A DNA stretch of 64,000 nt from Chimonanthus salicifolius (taxonomy: Eukaryota; Streptophyta; Magnoliopsida; Laurales; Calycanthaceae): positions 34,900,170 to 34,964,169 of the forward strand of contig CM023533.1 in the NCBI GenBank assembly GCA_013350335.1, in the 5' to 3' direction. Positions 35,171 to 48,500 of this stretch are shown piece by piece. A program made the translations under genes and the position numbers. The notes under the pieces were generated by a model. The model was not told where the DNA came from. It ran no database searches and was given only the letters and a program-made list of their open reading frames with translations. The stretch's first letter is position 1, and the number at the start of each line of letters is the position of its first letter.

Positions 35171-35278
35171 TTCCGGTATCTCTTGGAGTAGAAGAACTAT
35201 GGAAAAGATGAGTGTCTCATGCTCTTCTGGTATCTCTCGGAGTAGAAGAACTATGGAAAAGATGAGTGTCTCATGCTC
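35171..35278. repeat. 54-bp tandem duplication
   Basis: Two copies of a 54-bp unit (35171-35224 and 35225-35278) contain GGAGTAGAAGAACTATGG. A related single-copy sequence is at about 30350-30390. It is followed by a segment rich in CCGATATC/GATATCGG palindromes (about 35315-35430). Confidence 0.8.
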
Positions 35279-36336
35279 AGTCTCAGGTGTCTGAAGATTA
35301 TTAAAACCGCATCATATCAACCGATATCGATGGTTTTTGATAAAAAAAAAAGAGAGAATTTTATCGGCCTAAGATATCAACCGATAACAAGATATCGGTC
35401 GATACCTCGGCCGATACTGTTTTTTCGACCCCTGATCAGTCTTACGGAAGAGGAGAGGTGAGGGGAAATGTGCGCTCCACTTTCTCTACACATGCTCTCT
35501 CTCACTAATTCTTGTTTTCGAATAAACCTAAACGAAACTCAATACCTAAGTGTAAGGTTGTTCCATTGGGTAGGTACCAAAATGTTCTATCCATTCTAGC
35601 TGGAACAGTTTGAAATTTAATGGTAAGCATTCAATTTAAAAATAATTTCTTAATTTAAATTCTCCTCATTCAAATATAACCTTTTAAAATTACTTTTAAA
35701 AAGTTCCAAAAGTACCATTTTTGAAAAATGACATAGCTTTACTTTTTGAAGTAAAATAAGGGTGATGATATATACACCGTAAAATTTGATACTGCGTGCA
35801 TTGAACAATTTTTTTTCCAACTTTGCCTAATTTGCCAAACCATATTTTTAAAGGCAATGGAGTTTAGAGATTAAAAAATAATTTAAATTGACAAAATTTT
35901 GAGAGCTTCAAAGATATGATCATATTAAATGAAAGACCATTTCAATAGATCCATCACGACCCTATTTGATGGGTCCCATGCCTAGATGCACAAGGTAAGG
36001 TAATACTGTGCACCACATAGCACAGTGAGTGAAGATCACATTTTGGTTTGAATTAAAGAGATGTCTAAACTCATTACTAATTCAGTTTCATTTTCTTGTT
36101 TTGATCAAACTTTGTGCTCCATGGTTTCAGCATTAGAAACAGAAAGAGATTCTCGAACAGGATTCAAGTTCTTGTTTGGAGGATGATAATAGTAGTAATA
36201 CATACAACAATTATAACATACATACATTGACTATACAGATATACAGTGAGACCCAACTGACCTGTGATATCCTTCTACATAAATATCAAAATAGCAGTAG
36301 AAACCCATTCCGGGTCATGCCGGAGGAGAAATACAG
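35279..36336. other. Intergenic to REV3 3' UTR
   Basis: 35520-35760 is a last fragment of duplication block B. From about 36336 leftwards the sequence should contain the REV3 3' UTR on the minus strand. No clear poly-A site was chosen. Confidence 0.4.
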
Positions 36337-36510
36337 TTAGAACCACTCGACCATGCATCTTGGGTAGAATTCGGTCTTCGTAGCAACAGCAGAAAGGGCT
36401 TGTAACTCTTTCTGAACTTTACATCTTTCATAGAATATTGAACATGCAAGTGATGTGCATTTCACACCCCTTTCCAGTATCCAATCACCGCCTCCGCATT
36501 GCCGGCAAAT
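36337..36510 (-). CDS. REV3: REV3 last exon (CysB motif and stop)
   Basis: 57 codons plus TAA. It starts right after an acceptor ...CTCTCAG and encodes [10 protein letters not shown] ... [12 protein letters not shown] ... CMVEWF. It holds the four cysteines of the C-terminal Fe-S motif. It is separated from the previous exon by a 10,856-bp intron. Confidence 0.93.
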   Translation of the reverse strand: MCRQCGGGDWILERGVKCTSLACSIFYERCKVQKELQALSAVATKTEFYPRCMVEWF

Positions 36511-39500
36511 CTGAGAGGTACAACAAAAGTCATCAGTATAAAAATCGTCAACTGAGGTAGAGTTAAAAGACCCTCAATTTATCACTTGCCAATGTTGGAA
36601 GAGTAAATATTCTATGTCATATACTCTGAAGATCTAATATGAAGCAGAAGTGCCACCAGGAAGTGCATAAATAACTTCAAAATAACATAGTAATAATATG
36701 ACAATTCGTTTAGCTACAATTATCAAGATCGGGACTGTCACACCCCACCCCTCCGAAGAGAAACGAAGAGCGAGAACTTTTTCTTCTTTTTTTAAATAAA
36801 AGAAAGAGCGGAAAATCGGGTCAGACAAATTTTAAAGATTTGGGGATTTTAAAATTATTTTACAAAAATCACGTTTTTCGAAAACTGAAAAAAGAAATTA
36901 ATTAAAATCTCTTCAGAAATCAAACTCGGGAATAATTTTTAAAAAGTTTATTAAAATAAACAAATAAGAGCCAAATTACTAAAATGCCCTTTTGAGCTTC
37001 TAACTTGGATTTCGGCAAACTTGGGTTCATTGGAGAGCCCACGCGCTAAATGACACTATCAAATCTCTTACTCTCAATTAAGAGATCCACAAATCTCCTC
37101 ATGACCCGAAATCACGGGTTGGGTCATTACAACTTACTCTCCTTAAACGAATTTCGTCCCCAAAATTCAAATGACCTACAACTCAGGAAATGGTTTCAAC
37201 ATTCATAATTCCACAAGATTTGTTATCCAGTGACTCATACCATCAGTTGAGATCATCCTCAATCATCCAACGTCGACCCAAAACCAAAGGTTCCCTTATT
37301 ATTCCTCAACTCGGATCACAAGGCCTGACCAGCACAACGATGCCCATCACAGAACACAAAGGATTCTCCGAATCATCCTATCACAAAAGTTAAATTATCA
37401 TTTACAATTCCTCTTACCTCAAAATCAAAATCTCAAGTCAGCCATCCTCTCTTTCCACAAACGAGAACTTCGATCACCTCTCAACAATCAACCGAATTTC
37501 TAAATCCTCTTGGCTTGTACTCCACAAGTTGTCTCAAAAACCAACCACTCCTCAACGAGGTTGACAGTTACAAACTTGAGTTCACCGGACTCCACATCCA
37601 TTCTCTGATTCTTACCAACGCCATCAATGCTCTTATCAAATAACTACACTCAAAATACTCCTCAAGAACAATCATAGAGATTTCCAAACCACAAAGTCCT
37701 CTTTGTCCTGAACTCAGCTCGAGGCACTATCTCAAAATCCAGTTACAACTCTGCGTCCCATCCCACTTGATCAGAGAGTTGAACCAAATCTCTGATACCA
37801 CTCTGTCATACCCTGTCCCTAGGGCTGCAACTCGGGTCGGGCGGGCCGGGTTTTAATAAACCCAACCCTAACCCGACTCACTCCATATTGAATCCGACCC
37901 GACCCGACCCGAATAAAAAACCCGAGATAGTGAACCCGACCCGACCCGACCCGAGATTGTAATACCCTTAACCCAACCCGACCCGACCCTTAACCCGACA
38001 AAACCCGACCCGAGTTGCAGCCCTACTGGCTGCTTCACACTCAAGGACCAGCAAATCCTATCTACTCCTCCTTTTGGGTGTTCAATTGCCACCCGTTGCT
38101 GCTTCTGCTGCTTGGCAATTACCCATCTCTCTCTTTCTCAAGTCTGAAATCAAAATACAAAGAAAAGAAAGAAGAAAGGGCAAAGGGTTTGCTTTACTAT
38201 TTGGCTCCAAATCCCAGTCTAGAGTCTAGACTAAGATCTTTTGTCAAAACAGAACAGACCCATTGTTGACGGGAATACCTTTAATGGAGATATTAAATTA
38301 TTAAATATATTTAAACTGAACTTTAAGGTTGTCTTTAGCAAATAGAATCACATGCTTTCCAACCCACTAAACCTTCATCAGATCCAAGAGAAAAATAAAT
38401 ACATAAAGAACCAAAGGGGAGAGAGAGAGATGGGCAGAGGCACCTGGGCTCATGAACCTCTCAAACTTTGAGTTCCTATTGCAAGCGATTCCAAGAGATT
38501 AGAAATTACCGGCAGCCATGGCGGTACCGACGCCGATGAATACAAAAAAGAAGGTGCAGACGAGCTCAGCCACCAAGGTGCAGGAGGCAGTCGGGCTGAG
38601 TCGCCTACTCTCTGTTCCCCAATGCTCCGCCAAACTTTCCTCTCTCTCCTTTCTTTCCATCTTTTCTCAATGCTGTTTTCCCTTTTCCTTCCATCGAACT
38701 TACCCATGCTAGGGTTTGGAAATTTGAGGTAAGGAGCCTTTTATAGTAAGTTATGAAAATAGTGTCGGGTCGGGTTGAAATTTAAAGACCTCAACCCAAC
38801 CCGACCCGAATTTCGGTAGGGTTTTTCTTTTCTCAACCCGACCCGACCCTACAGCCCGACCATTGTAACCCGACCCGCATGATTTCTCAGGTCGGGTCAT
38901 GCGGGTCGGGCCAAAACCCGACCTGAGTTGCAGCCCTACCCGTCCCTTCGAAGAGAAACGAAGCGTGAGAACCTTTTTTTTTAATTTTTTAAATAAAAGG
39001 AGGAACGAAAAATCAGGTCGGGTAAATTATAAAGATTTGGGGATTTTAAAATTATTTTACCAAAAATCATGTTTTTCGTAAACTCAAAAAAAAAAAAAAA
39101 AAAATTTAAATCTCTTTACACATCAAACTTGAGAATAACTTTTAAAAAGTAAATTAAAATAAATAAATAAGAGCCAAATTACTAAAATGCCCTTCTGAGT
39201 TTCCAACTCGGATTTCGACATACTTGAGTTCATTGGAGCGCCCACGCGCTAAATTACGCTATCAAATCTCTTACTCTCAATTCAGATGTCCACTAATCTC
39301 CTCAAGACCTGACATTGCGGATAGGGTCATTACAAGGAAGTTGTGATGTCAACTCATACATGATCATTCCCTCTTCTTACCTTTTCAACGCATGCAGGCA
39401 GAAGTGTAAAGGCCCTGGTGATCACTTGCATACTGGGGCATGGGGTATGACCCCACTTCCTGTGGTGTCCACCAATTGATCATTTGGTTAAATTTTTTTT

Positions 39501-42500
39501 TTTTTTTTTCCTATTGAGCCTTAACAAAGAAATTGTATTAATACAAGAGAAAGTACAAATATCAGGTATAACAGACTTGTACACTTGAAAGAAAATTCAT
39601 GAAAATATTGGTTTAATTCCTTTAACTCCTATGGGAATCATAAAGTCAGACTACCGGAAGCTAGCTATTATCTTTTAGTTAGGCCAGCCAATTATGAATC
39701 CAACTTATATGTAATACAACATCTTATGAATCGTCAAATCTCAAAAGACCGAATTTCACACGTATCTGATTGATACCTACTATGGAACAAAAATTCATTT
39801 CAAATCACTTAGTGTTAGTCGTTAACTTTGAAACCATAAAAACATGATTGATATGATTTGATTAGGGTGAACTTTGGCCCAAACAAATCTACAATAATTT
39901 TTTGCATGCCAAACCTACTTCATAATTTAATACCCCTTTAAGAATGGACCCAACAGTAGATTCCCAATTTCAAAAGATGCAACATGCACTGGAGGAAGTG
40001 GAATTGTGATGGTTCAACTCCCCTACTTATTTTTTAACGTAACAAAGCTAAATATATTAAAGGTAAGAAGTAAGTACAAATAGAAAAACAAAAGAGGGTT
40101 TATAAGATTTAAACCCTGAAAAGAAAAAATAAAAAAAATATACAAGAAATACATAAATACATCTATGGAGTTGAGGCTCTGAACATCCAGACAGAGTGGA
40201 AAACCCTCGATCACTATCTTAGAGGTGGAAAACGCATGTTACTGTGTGATCTACACTGTCCTTGGTGAAGAAGTCCGCCACACCGTTAGATTAGGATGGA
40301 GGATATCTCGTGACCCGAAGCAAGAGCCCTTATCTTACTCACCGCAGTGATCAATCTCCAAGAAGGTTGATTCAACCCCTTAGCCCACTTGATAGCATTT
40401 GCCGAATCTCCCTCAACAACCAGTTTACCGTTCTCGGCTAATTTCCATATGGTCAAGCTCTCCTAATACTAAGGAGTTTTACCTCGTTTCAGTTTTTTAA
40501 CCCTACTAGCTCTGAAAAGACTAGGGAGGGTTTGCCGTTATGATCTCTAAGGACGCTCCCTATCCCTGTCTGTCCCAGTTTTCCTTTCGATGCCCCGTCA
40601 ACATTGAGTTTGTGGACGTTTTGTTGAGGAGGAGACCAATTGACTAGTGTTTTCAGTTTTCTTGGGTTTCCGCTCAGGCAACCCTCCCAAGAACAGAGGA
40701 GGTCAGTTAATTTTATTCCCTTGAAATCTTTTCCAGAGAGGAGCCAAATGCAAAGCCTACATTTGGCTTTTTGGAAGATCTCACTTTCTTCGGTTATCTT
40801 AACCTCAAAAGTCCTGGCGTTCCTCTCCTTCCAGACTGACCATAAGATCACAACTAGAATTGTGTTCCAGATGGCCTTTATCTGAGGGCCAATGCAAGAA
40901 AGGAACCAAGACTCCACTACCCCTTCCCAGGTCCTATAAAAAACCCATGGTACTCCCATTAGACTAGCGAATTGTGTCCTCCAATTTCAGTAACCCTCTC
41001 TTATTGAAGTCCATTCCTAGCGAGTACCTTTCCTTTCAGAGCGCACCACATAAAAGATTGGACCCTTGAGGGTGCTAGGATTTTCCAAGCTAGGCATGGA
41101 AGAGGGTCCTCTATGTATTGTTAATGTAGGATCAACTCAACCATCGATTTGACTAAGACGGTACACAAAGAGTCTCCTGTGCAGATGAGCTTGTCCTCCT
41201 CATCCCTAGATAATGGAAATTCACCTATCTGGGTTAACAACTCCTCAAGTTTGTCTCTTTCGAAAGACCTCAACTCTCTCCCGAAATCAAACTACCACGA
41301 TATGTGTTCACCTTTTACTTCGCTACAATCCCGAACTAAGGTGTGTTTCCTCCTGACTATCCTATATAGCCTTAGAAAGACATCCATTATGGACTTGTCC
41401 CCTAGCCATAGATCTTTCCAAAAGCGAGTCATATATCCTCTTCCCACAAGGAGTCTACGCTTATCCTTTAACATTTTGCCCACTAAGTTCCTACCATGGC
41501 CTAGTCTCCACCAGGCCTTAACAAGAACCGAATTTCTCGATGTGTTCTCCTAATGCCCACCCTCCAATGTCTACCATTCTGTACCTTGCAGTAACACTCT
41601 GACCCACAGGGCGTCCTTCTCTCTCCCAAACCTCTAGCTCCACTTGCATAAGAGGGCTTGATTTCTAACCTGAAGTGGAACTATCCCAAGGCCTTCCTTT
41701 GATATAGGTGTTTTATCACTTCTGACCATGCTACTAAATGTATTTTCATTGTATCTTCCTTGTCGTCCCAAAGGATTTCTTAAACAATTGTTCAAGTTTC
41801 CTTACAATTCCTTTTGGCATCTCAAAAAATGGACAGTAATACATTGGAAGGTTTATTAAGATGGATTTGATGAGAGTTATATTTCCTCATAATGACAGGT
41901 ATTTCCCACCCCAACCAGCTAGTCTCCTCTCTATCTTTGCCACTACCGATAACCCAAAAATGCTTGAGCCTAGGGCTCCCTATAGTGCAACCTATCTCAT
42001 TTGCCAACTCTTTAAGCAAAATCATCCTCTACACCTATTCTTAAAATGGTACTTTTTCCTAGATTAATTCTGAGTCTGGAAACTAATTAAAAGCACCTGA
42101 GCACCGCTACGTATCCCATAATTTCATCCCTATTGGGTTCACAGAAGAACAAGGTGCCATCTGTGGACTGAAGGTGCGTGACCACCGGCCTTGGTGTAGA
42201 TGTTTCAAAACCTTTGACAATACGCAGTTCTCTAGCCTCTTCCACTAATTTATTCAAACTTTCCGAAAGGAGAGCGGATCTTCCTGTCTAAGATCTCTAG
42301 TGGCTGCTATAGGTTGGGTCGGAGAACCATTCACTAGAACCGAGTAAGTTGTATCCTCTGCACACGCTTTCATCCATTTCATCCATTCTTGGCCAAAGCC
42401 CATTCTGTAAAATTATATCCCATAAAAGCCCCGTCTACAAAATCAAAAACCTTCTCCATATCAATCTTAAAGAGGTCCCCCGATTCTTATCCTTACGTCG

Positions 42501-45500
42501 CATATGAACCAATTCAGTAGAGATCATTATGTTGTCCAAAATTTGTCTATCTTCCACGAAAGCTCCCTCCCTGTGATTTGCCTATAATCTTTGGTAAAGC
42601 CTCTTTTAACCTTTCCACCAACACTGTTGTTATTAGTTTGTATATACATCTACACTAATTGGTCTGTAGTGTGAAAGTTCAGACGGGCCCTCCCTCTTCG
42701 GGATGAGAGTTATTAAGTTCTTCAAACCTCTGTCCCACCGCCTCCCAACAGGTTTCAATGAAGGTGAAGTTGAAACCAATAGGATCTAAGGCTTTATCTC
42801 CTTGAAGACTATCTAGAGCTTTCCTAATCTTTTCTAAGGTGAATTCTCTCTCCAACCAAGCCACCCTCCCCTCACTATCTTGTTGAACTGGATCCCATCC
42901 ATCGTCGGCCTGGAAAACCTCCTCTTGGACAAAGAGGCAGAACTAAGCTCAGCAAAAGGTGAGTTAGGACCGCAAGGTGTCTAAGTGGAGGGAAACCAAA
43001 GAAAGGGATGTGGACAAATGCAGTTAGCAAGAGAAGGGGATGGGAAGGAATGGTTTGGGAATGAGTCTACCAAAGTTGAGGAATGGTGAAAAAGAGAGCA
43101 GGCTGCTGAGGCTTGGAAAAGCTATAGGGTTGCAGAAATAGGTGATGCGCCAAGAGTAGAGAAGCTGGAAAATGGAAAGAAGAAACTGCAGGAGATCTTG
43201 ATGTCGATGATTGGAAGGGGATGGAGAACTCTGAAGCGGAGGGGCCATGACTGACGATGGCCCGAAGATCGCGACGAATTGTAGGAGGAGCGGTTGCACG
43301 AACCAAGTCTACAACCTGGATACGAAGCACGAGAATAAACCACAAGGTCTACCAGAAGGAAACTCTAGGAAAAGGTGAAAAGAGAGAGGAAAGAGAGAAA
43401 TCAGAGCAAGTGATGATGACGGGGATCCAATGTATGAGAGGGGAACTGATGGTTGGAGTCTAGCAAAGATGACCCAGAAGGTGACTGAAAGATGGCCGAG
43501 AAGTGTCTCCTTATTGCCTCCCTAATTCCTTCCTTGTCCACCACTCTCCTACCTTCCACTACAATTAATTTGATGTTGTTGGAGGCTCTCTTCGGGCATT
43601 AACAACTGTGTGGAAGAATTTCGTGCTTTTATCACCCTCCTTCAACCACAAATCTCTAGATTTCTGCCGCCACTCCACTTCTTCCATTCGAAGACAGTCC
43701 CAAAGGATGGCCTTACTGTTCTTCTTGGAAGCTAATTCCTCCTCTTATAAGTCCCTTTCCTCCACCACTCTGTTCCATCCCTCAAGTTCCTGCATAACTG
43801 CCTCTTTCCTCTCTGTTACCGGTCCCCCTGTGGATTATACCCACCTTTTTAATCTTTGATTTCAATAGAATGAGTTTCCTTGATAATACGAAACCGGCCC
43901 AACCTTGGATAGAGAATCCTTCCCACCACTCCTCGATCAAGTTCACAAATTTGTGGTTCTCCAACCAAACATTACTAAAACGTAAAGGCTTTGGGCCCCA
44001 ATGAATCTCATCTGTGTCAAACATTATCGGGTAGTGATTTGAAATTTGGCTGAAGAGTTTTATCTGACTACCATTTGAGAAGTGAGCACCTAGTCCGGAG
44101 AAAGAAGGAATTTGTCTAGTCTGCTAATTGTCGATCTCGACTAGCCACTGGACCACGTGAAGCATTTGCCGATGAGAGGGCCTCTACTTAGATTCCCAAC
44201 GAAAGCATGCATGTACCCAAAGTTAGATCATTTATTATTATTATTATTATTTTTTGATGAAACTCACCCAGTGACCAATCCAAAATTTTCAAGCATACTA
44301 CATCTCTTATATTTCCATATGATTCATTTTACACCCAACTGATTGGTATCTACTGTAAAACTAAAATCCATTTCATATCATTGACTTAAAACTACAAAAA
44401 TATCCATTAATATGAATTGATTAGGGTGAAATTTGGCTTAATCAAATCTCCAAATGAAATTCTATACGTTACTTGAAATATTTATAAGGTCTCCGAAAGT
44501 GCAAAATAACTGGACCATTCTCAACTGGAAATGAGAGGACATTAATTTCTAATAAATGCTTTACTGAATTGCAAGATGTAAGTTATTTGAGCCAAATACC
44601 AACTACTTTTCAGCAAAAAGATTGCAATGCCACCTAAACAAGTGTGTTTGCACCAAGTGAAGGAAATGAGATGTGCGACTGCTGTTGGTTTTGAAGCGGG
44701 GTGAAGTGTTTATACCCCACTTCAAAATCCAATAGCAGTCGTCGAAGTATAAGGTAAACTTTTAGTATAAAGGGGTCCTGGTGCTTGGCAAATAATAATT
44801 AAAAGTTTAAAACTTCAAGCTTTCATCCTTTTTTTATGATGTCTCCTCTACAAATCTCCAATAACAACAGATGACCAATCTCCCTATGAAAGTCTTAAAA
44901 AGCATTCGTCTTAATTCTCTATTTTGATGAAGAATAATGATGAATATTTATTCATGCAATCTTTCAATCGTTCAATTTTTTTTTAGAGCGCTAACAGAAA
45001 AAATTGTATTAATTCTGAAACAGAGAGTACAAGTGGGGGGTGCAAGAGACTTAAACCTGCGAAAAGAACAAAAATACACAAATTTACATAGCAAAAATAC
45101 CAGTTATACCCTGTGAAACAAATAAAAAAACCAAGAAAAACTATAAAAACCACCATGCGATACAAATTCCACTTTCAAAGATTAAAAAAAAAGGCACCCT
45201 TTTGTTCCCTTTCTACCCCACACTTTGCTAAGAAGTCAACCACACCATTGCAGATCTTCTAACAAGCACAAAAGATACCTTTCTGCCCAAGCATAATGCC
45301 TTAATTACCCTAACTATTGAAGCTAGTTTCCAAAGAGGACACTTGCAACCCCTAGCCCATTTTATTGCATTCGTCGAATACCATTCTTTTATAAGCTTCT
45401 CTTAACCACAATTCATCCACAGTAACAAAGCCCTCCAAATCCTTAAAATCTCAGCCTATCCCTAACACCTATTGACTCATAAAAGACTAGTAACGAGACC

Positions 45501-48500
45501 TCATTTCAATACTCATAACCCCACAGGTCCTGGTTTACCTCTTGCCGCCCCATCTACATTGAATTAAAAAAGGCCAAGCAAATGAGGGGACCACCGCACC
45601 CTAATTTCTGTCGTTCTAGAATTGTCACTCGTACAACCCTCCCATGACCTATAGGAGTCCAACATATTACTCCCATTAAACTCCTTGCTGACCACAAGCC
45701 AAGCACAATCTCCATTTCGCCGTTTGGAATATATCATTCTCCTCTGAAGCTTTATTGTTGAAAATCCTAAGGTTCCTTTCTGTCTAAATTGACCAAAGAA
45801 TAACCCATTGCATAGTATTCCAAGTTAACTTCATTTTAGGTCCTATTCTTGATATACTCCAACTCTCCACTATTCCAACACAAGAGTTGTCAAAAAGCCA
45901 CGAAATTCCCATGGAGCTGGCAAACTTGGACCAAATAGATCTAGCTACTTGGCATTTCCCGAACAAATGGTCTACATCCTCCTCAAGATCTCCACACAAA
46001 GTGCAAGACAAATCATCATTAGAGTTTAAGATGGCCTCCAATTTAATTCCATTTTGGTGAGTACTTTTCTTCTAAGAGCACACCACACGAATGGTGTATT
46101 GGTTGACTTTCTACCTTTTGTGGCAAGAAATTGCTACTTCTTGCCAAGGACAGAGATCAATTGTTGAATATTGCACTTATCTTCAAACCCTCTGACAAGA
46201 ATTGGAATGTGTGGAGACTGGAGAATGTGTTTCTTGTCTGTACCACAGACGTTGAAGTTTATACTAAATTCATTAAATTAAGGTTGACACGAGTTCCATG
46301 CTAGACTCAATGATGAACTCTATACAGGTTAGGGTAGTGGTGAGGAGGTACTATCTGAAGATTTTTTATTCGCTTTGTTTTGATGCCTCTTGGATGTCAG
46401 TCTGCTTCTCAGCAATTGTTGCTTAGTGCCATCACTTTCCTAGCTGATCCTCAATGTGGAACACCTAACATGTCCTCTTATGCAGTCGGCTCCTGGTCTG
46501 GCAATTCTGTTGGCTCTCCTTTTTATTTATCTTGTTCTTCCTCACCACTTTCTGCTCCTTTTTGTCTTGTTCTGGCAAGTTTAAGAGGTTTTTTTTCCTT
46601 GGGCACGTCTCCTCTTTTCCTCCTTCGATCTGGTCATCGCAACAGCATGCAATCTTTTTAGATGTGATCTCCATATCTTTGACAGCAGCTGAGTCTTCAG
46701 GACAGTTTGTGAATCAGGCTTCTAGGTCTTCACTCTAGCCCATTGCATCTGATGATGAAATCTGACAACTCACTCTCAAACAAATGACGTCCTTCTTTCT
46801 TTTCCCATTAGTCCTCCAAATCCAATAAACCTTTCCCACCATCTACAGAACACTAATAATCCAATAAATGTTGTGTTGGCTGTAATCTAAAAGGGGCTTA
46901 GAGAAGCTAGGACCCAATGCAAAAATAGGAATCAATAAAAGCACAAAAGTTTTTAGTACTGATGGTTACAACATTCGACCACTAGTCAAACTTCAACATT
47001 TAGTAATAGCTTCCCATTCAGCATCCATTTACTCTTGCTTGAACTATAGCAAGATTTAAAGGTACATCATTTTTTTTTGAAGACCAAAAGGTACATCATA
47101 TTCCTACTCACCGTTTCCATTTTTACACTAAAAAAAAAAAAATGGAACCAAATCACCATCATCATCATCATTGCCTTAGCAAGTTCTCTGATTGCTACAT
47201 AGAGAGAATTATGTCACTCAGCCCCTAACATGTCATTTCTAATTACTTAATTCCAACAAGAACAACAATATTACCCATTTCTAGAATAGGAGAAAGAGAA
47301 CATGGCCATGATATCAAATGTGCTAGAATTGAATTGTAAATCAGCAATTGCTATAATGGGACTTACCTGACAAAGGTGCTGGATGTCCCTCTCTAATTTT
47401 GAAGTCTTGCTGACAATAGCCGATGCAACCACGGGTCTCTTCTTAGAGCACTCATCACATACAAAGGTTGACATATGGGTCAACTCACCACATATAGTAC
47501 AATGTTGGGAGAGATAATAATAATCTATTCTGGCTCTGTTAGTTGCTTTTTTGGAAATCCCTTGCCTATGGTTAGAATCAGAATTTGTCCTCGATTCACG
47601 GAAATGTCCTTTAGACAAAGTTGGTCTAACTGGACGGGGCATTTCTAAAAACCAGCGATTCAAGTCAGCACCAAGAAGGCCAAACACTCTTTGCAATGCA
47701 GGGATTATTTGTTTGTTGATGTAATATAGATCATTTAATCTGTAAGGAGAATTGATATCCAAAAGGTCTAATGGATCAACAACCAAGTCAACTAGGCGTG
47801 CTCCAGGTTCTCCATGTATTACAACATAAGGTATCCGCTCGCCATGGCGTGGCTCTGCCCTAGGGTCAGCTTTCATTGATTTAGTGGCTACAAGTGCTGC
47901 TGGTGGTAATGAAGTAGCCCTATAGGTACCCAACCGAACCTCTTTAGAGAACACAAAATCCTGGAGAGACACCCTGCCACATAGAATTCGTGTCCACTGG
48001 CACTGCAAGTACTCTTTGACCTGCATATAAGAAACTCCAAGTTAGCACTCTACTTCATTACTTAACATGGATCAGCATGAAAGTTGAATCCAAATGAGAA
48101 AATTTTACAAGAGAAATCATAATATCTGGAAGCTGGGATATCCTACGTATATTTGCAGGTTTCAAGTTTGTACTGCAATAAATATCCTAAGCATCTGATG
48201 GACTCCACCATGAATAACCTATGGCTCCTTAAATTACATAGATTGAAAAATTATAGCAATCAAACAGTTCTACAATTCTATGCTAGAGAAGAATGACCCC
48301 ACTAAATTGGTCTGAGGGGCATTACCATGCACACTCCTATTTGGAGCACAGGATGAGAGAATAGATCTGTTAGAGAAGTTCTATATGGGGCCTAACAAAG
48401 AATCATCTTGATTTGATCAATCAAGCCATAATTCTTTAGGCCACAATGGTGTAGTGATTAAAAGAATAATTTTAAGTGATCGCGATTTTGTTAGTTTAAA

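Larger units (their letters stand above)
36736..39334 (-). mobile_element. Non-autonomous Gypsy-type LTR retrotransposon inside the last REV3 intron
   Basis: Two LTRs about 396 bp long match each other: 36736-37131, and 37804-37819 plus 38939-39334, the second interrupted by another element. Both read TGTCA...CATTACA on plus, hence TGTAATGACC...TGACA on minus. On minus, the right LTR is followed by TGGTATCAGAGA (37789-37800 complement), an initiator-Met PBS, which fixes the orientation. A GGGGACGAAATTCGTTTAAG phrase precedes the other LTR, as in chromovirus-type Gypsy elements. The internal region is only about 670 bp and has no gag or pol, so it is a deletion derivative. I could not match a target duplication (GGGAC against AGGAA). 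Confidence 0.8.

Noticed and set aside
37860..38010. Telomere-like or ncRNA array of ACCCG repeats
   Set aside because: The repeats lie at the end of an hAT-like element with matched inverted termini, not in a telomeric TTTAGGG array.
38511..38707. A functional aquaporin gene
   Set aside because: Only the first-exon region is present and it is broken by a stop and frame changes within a transposon.
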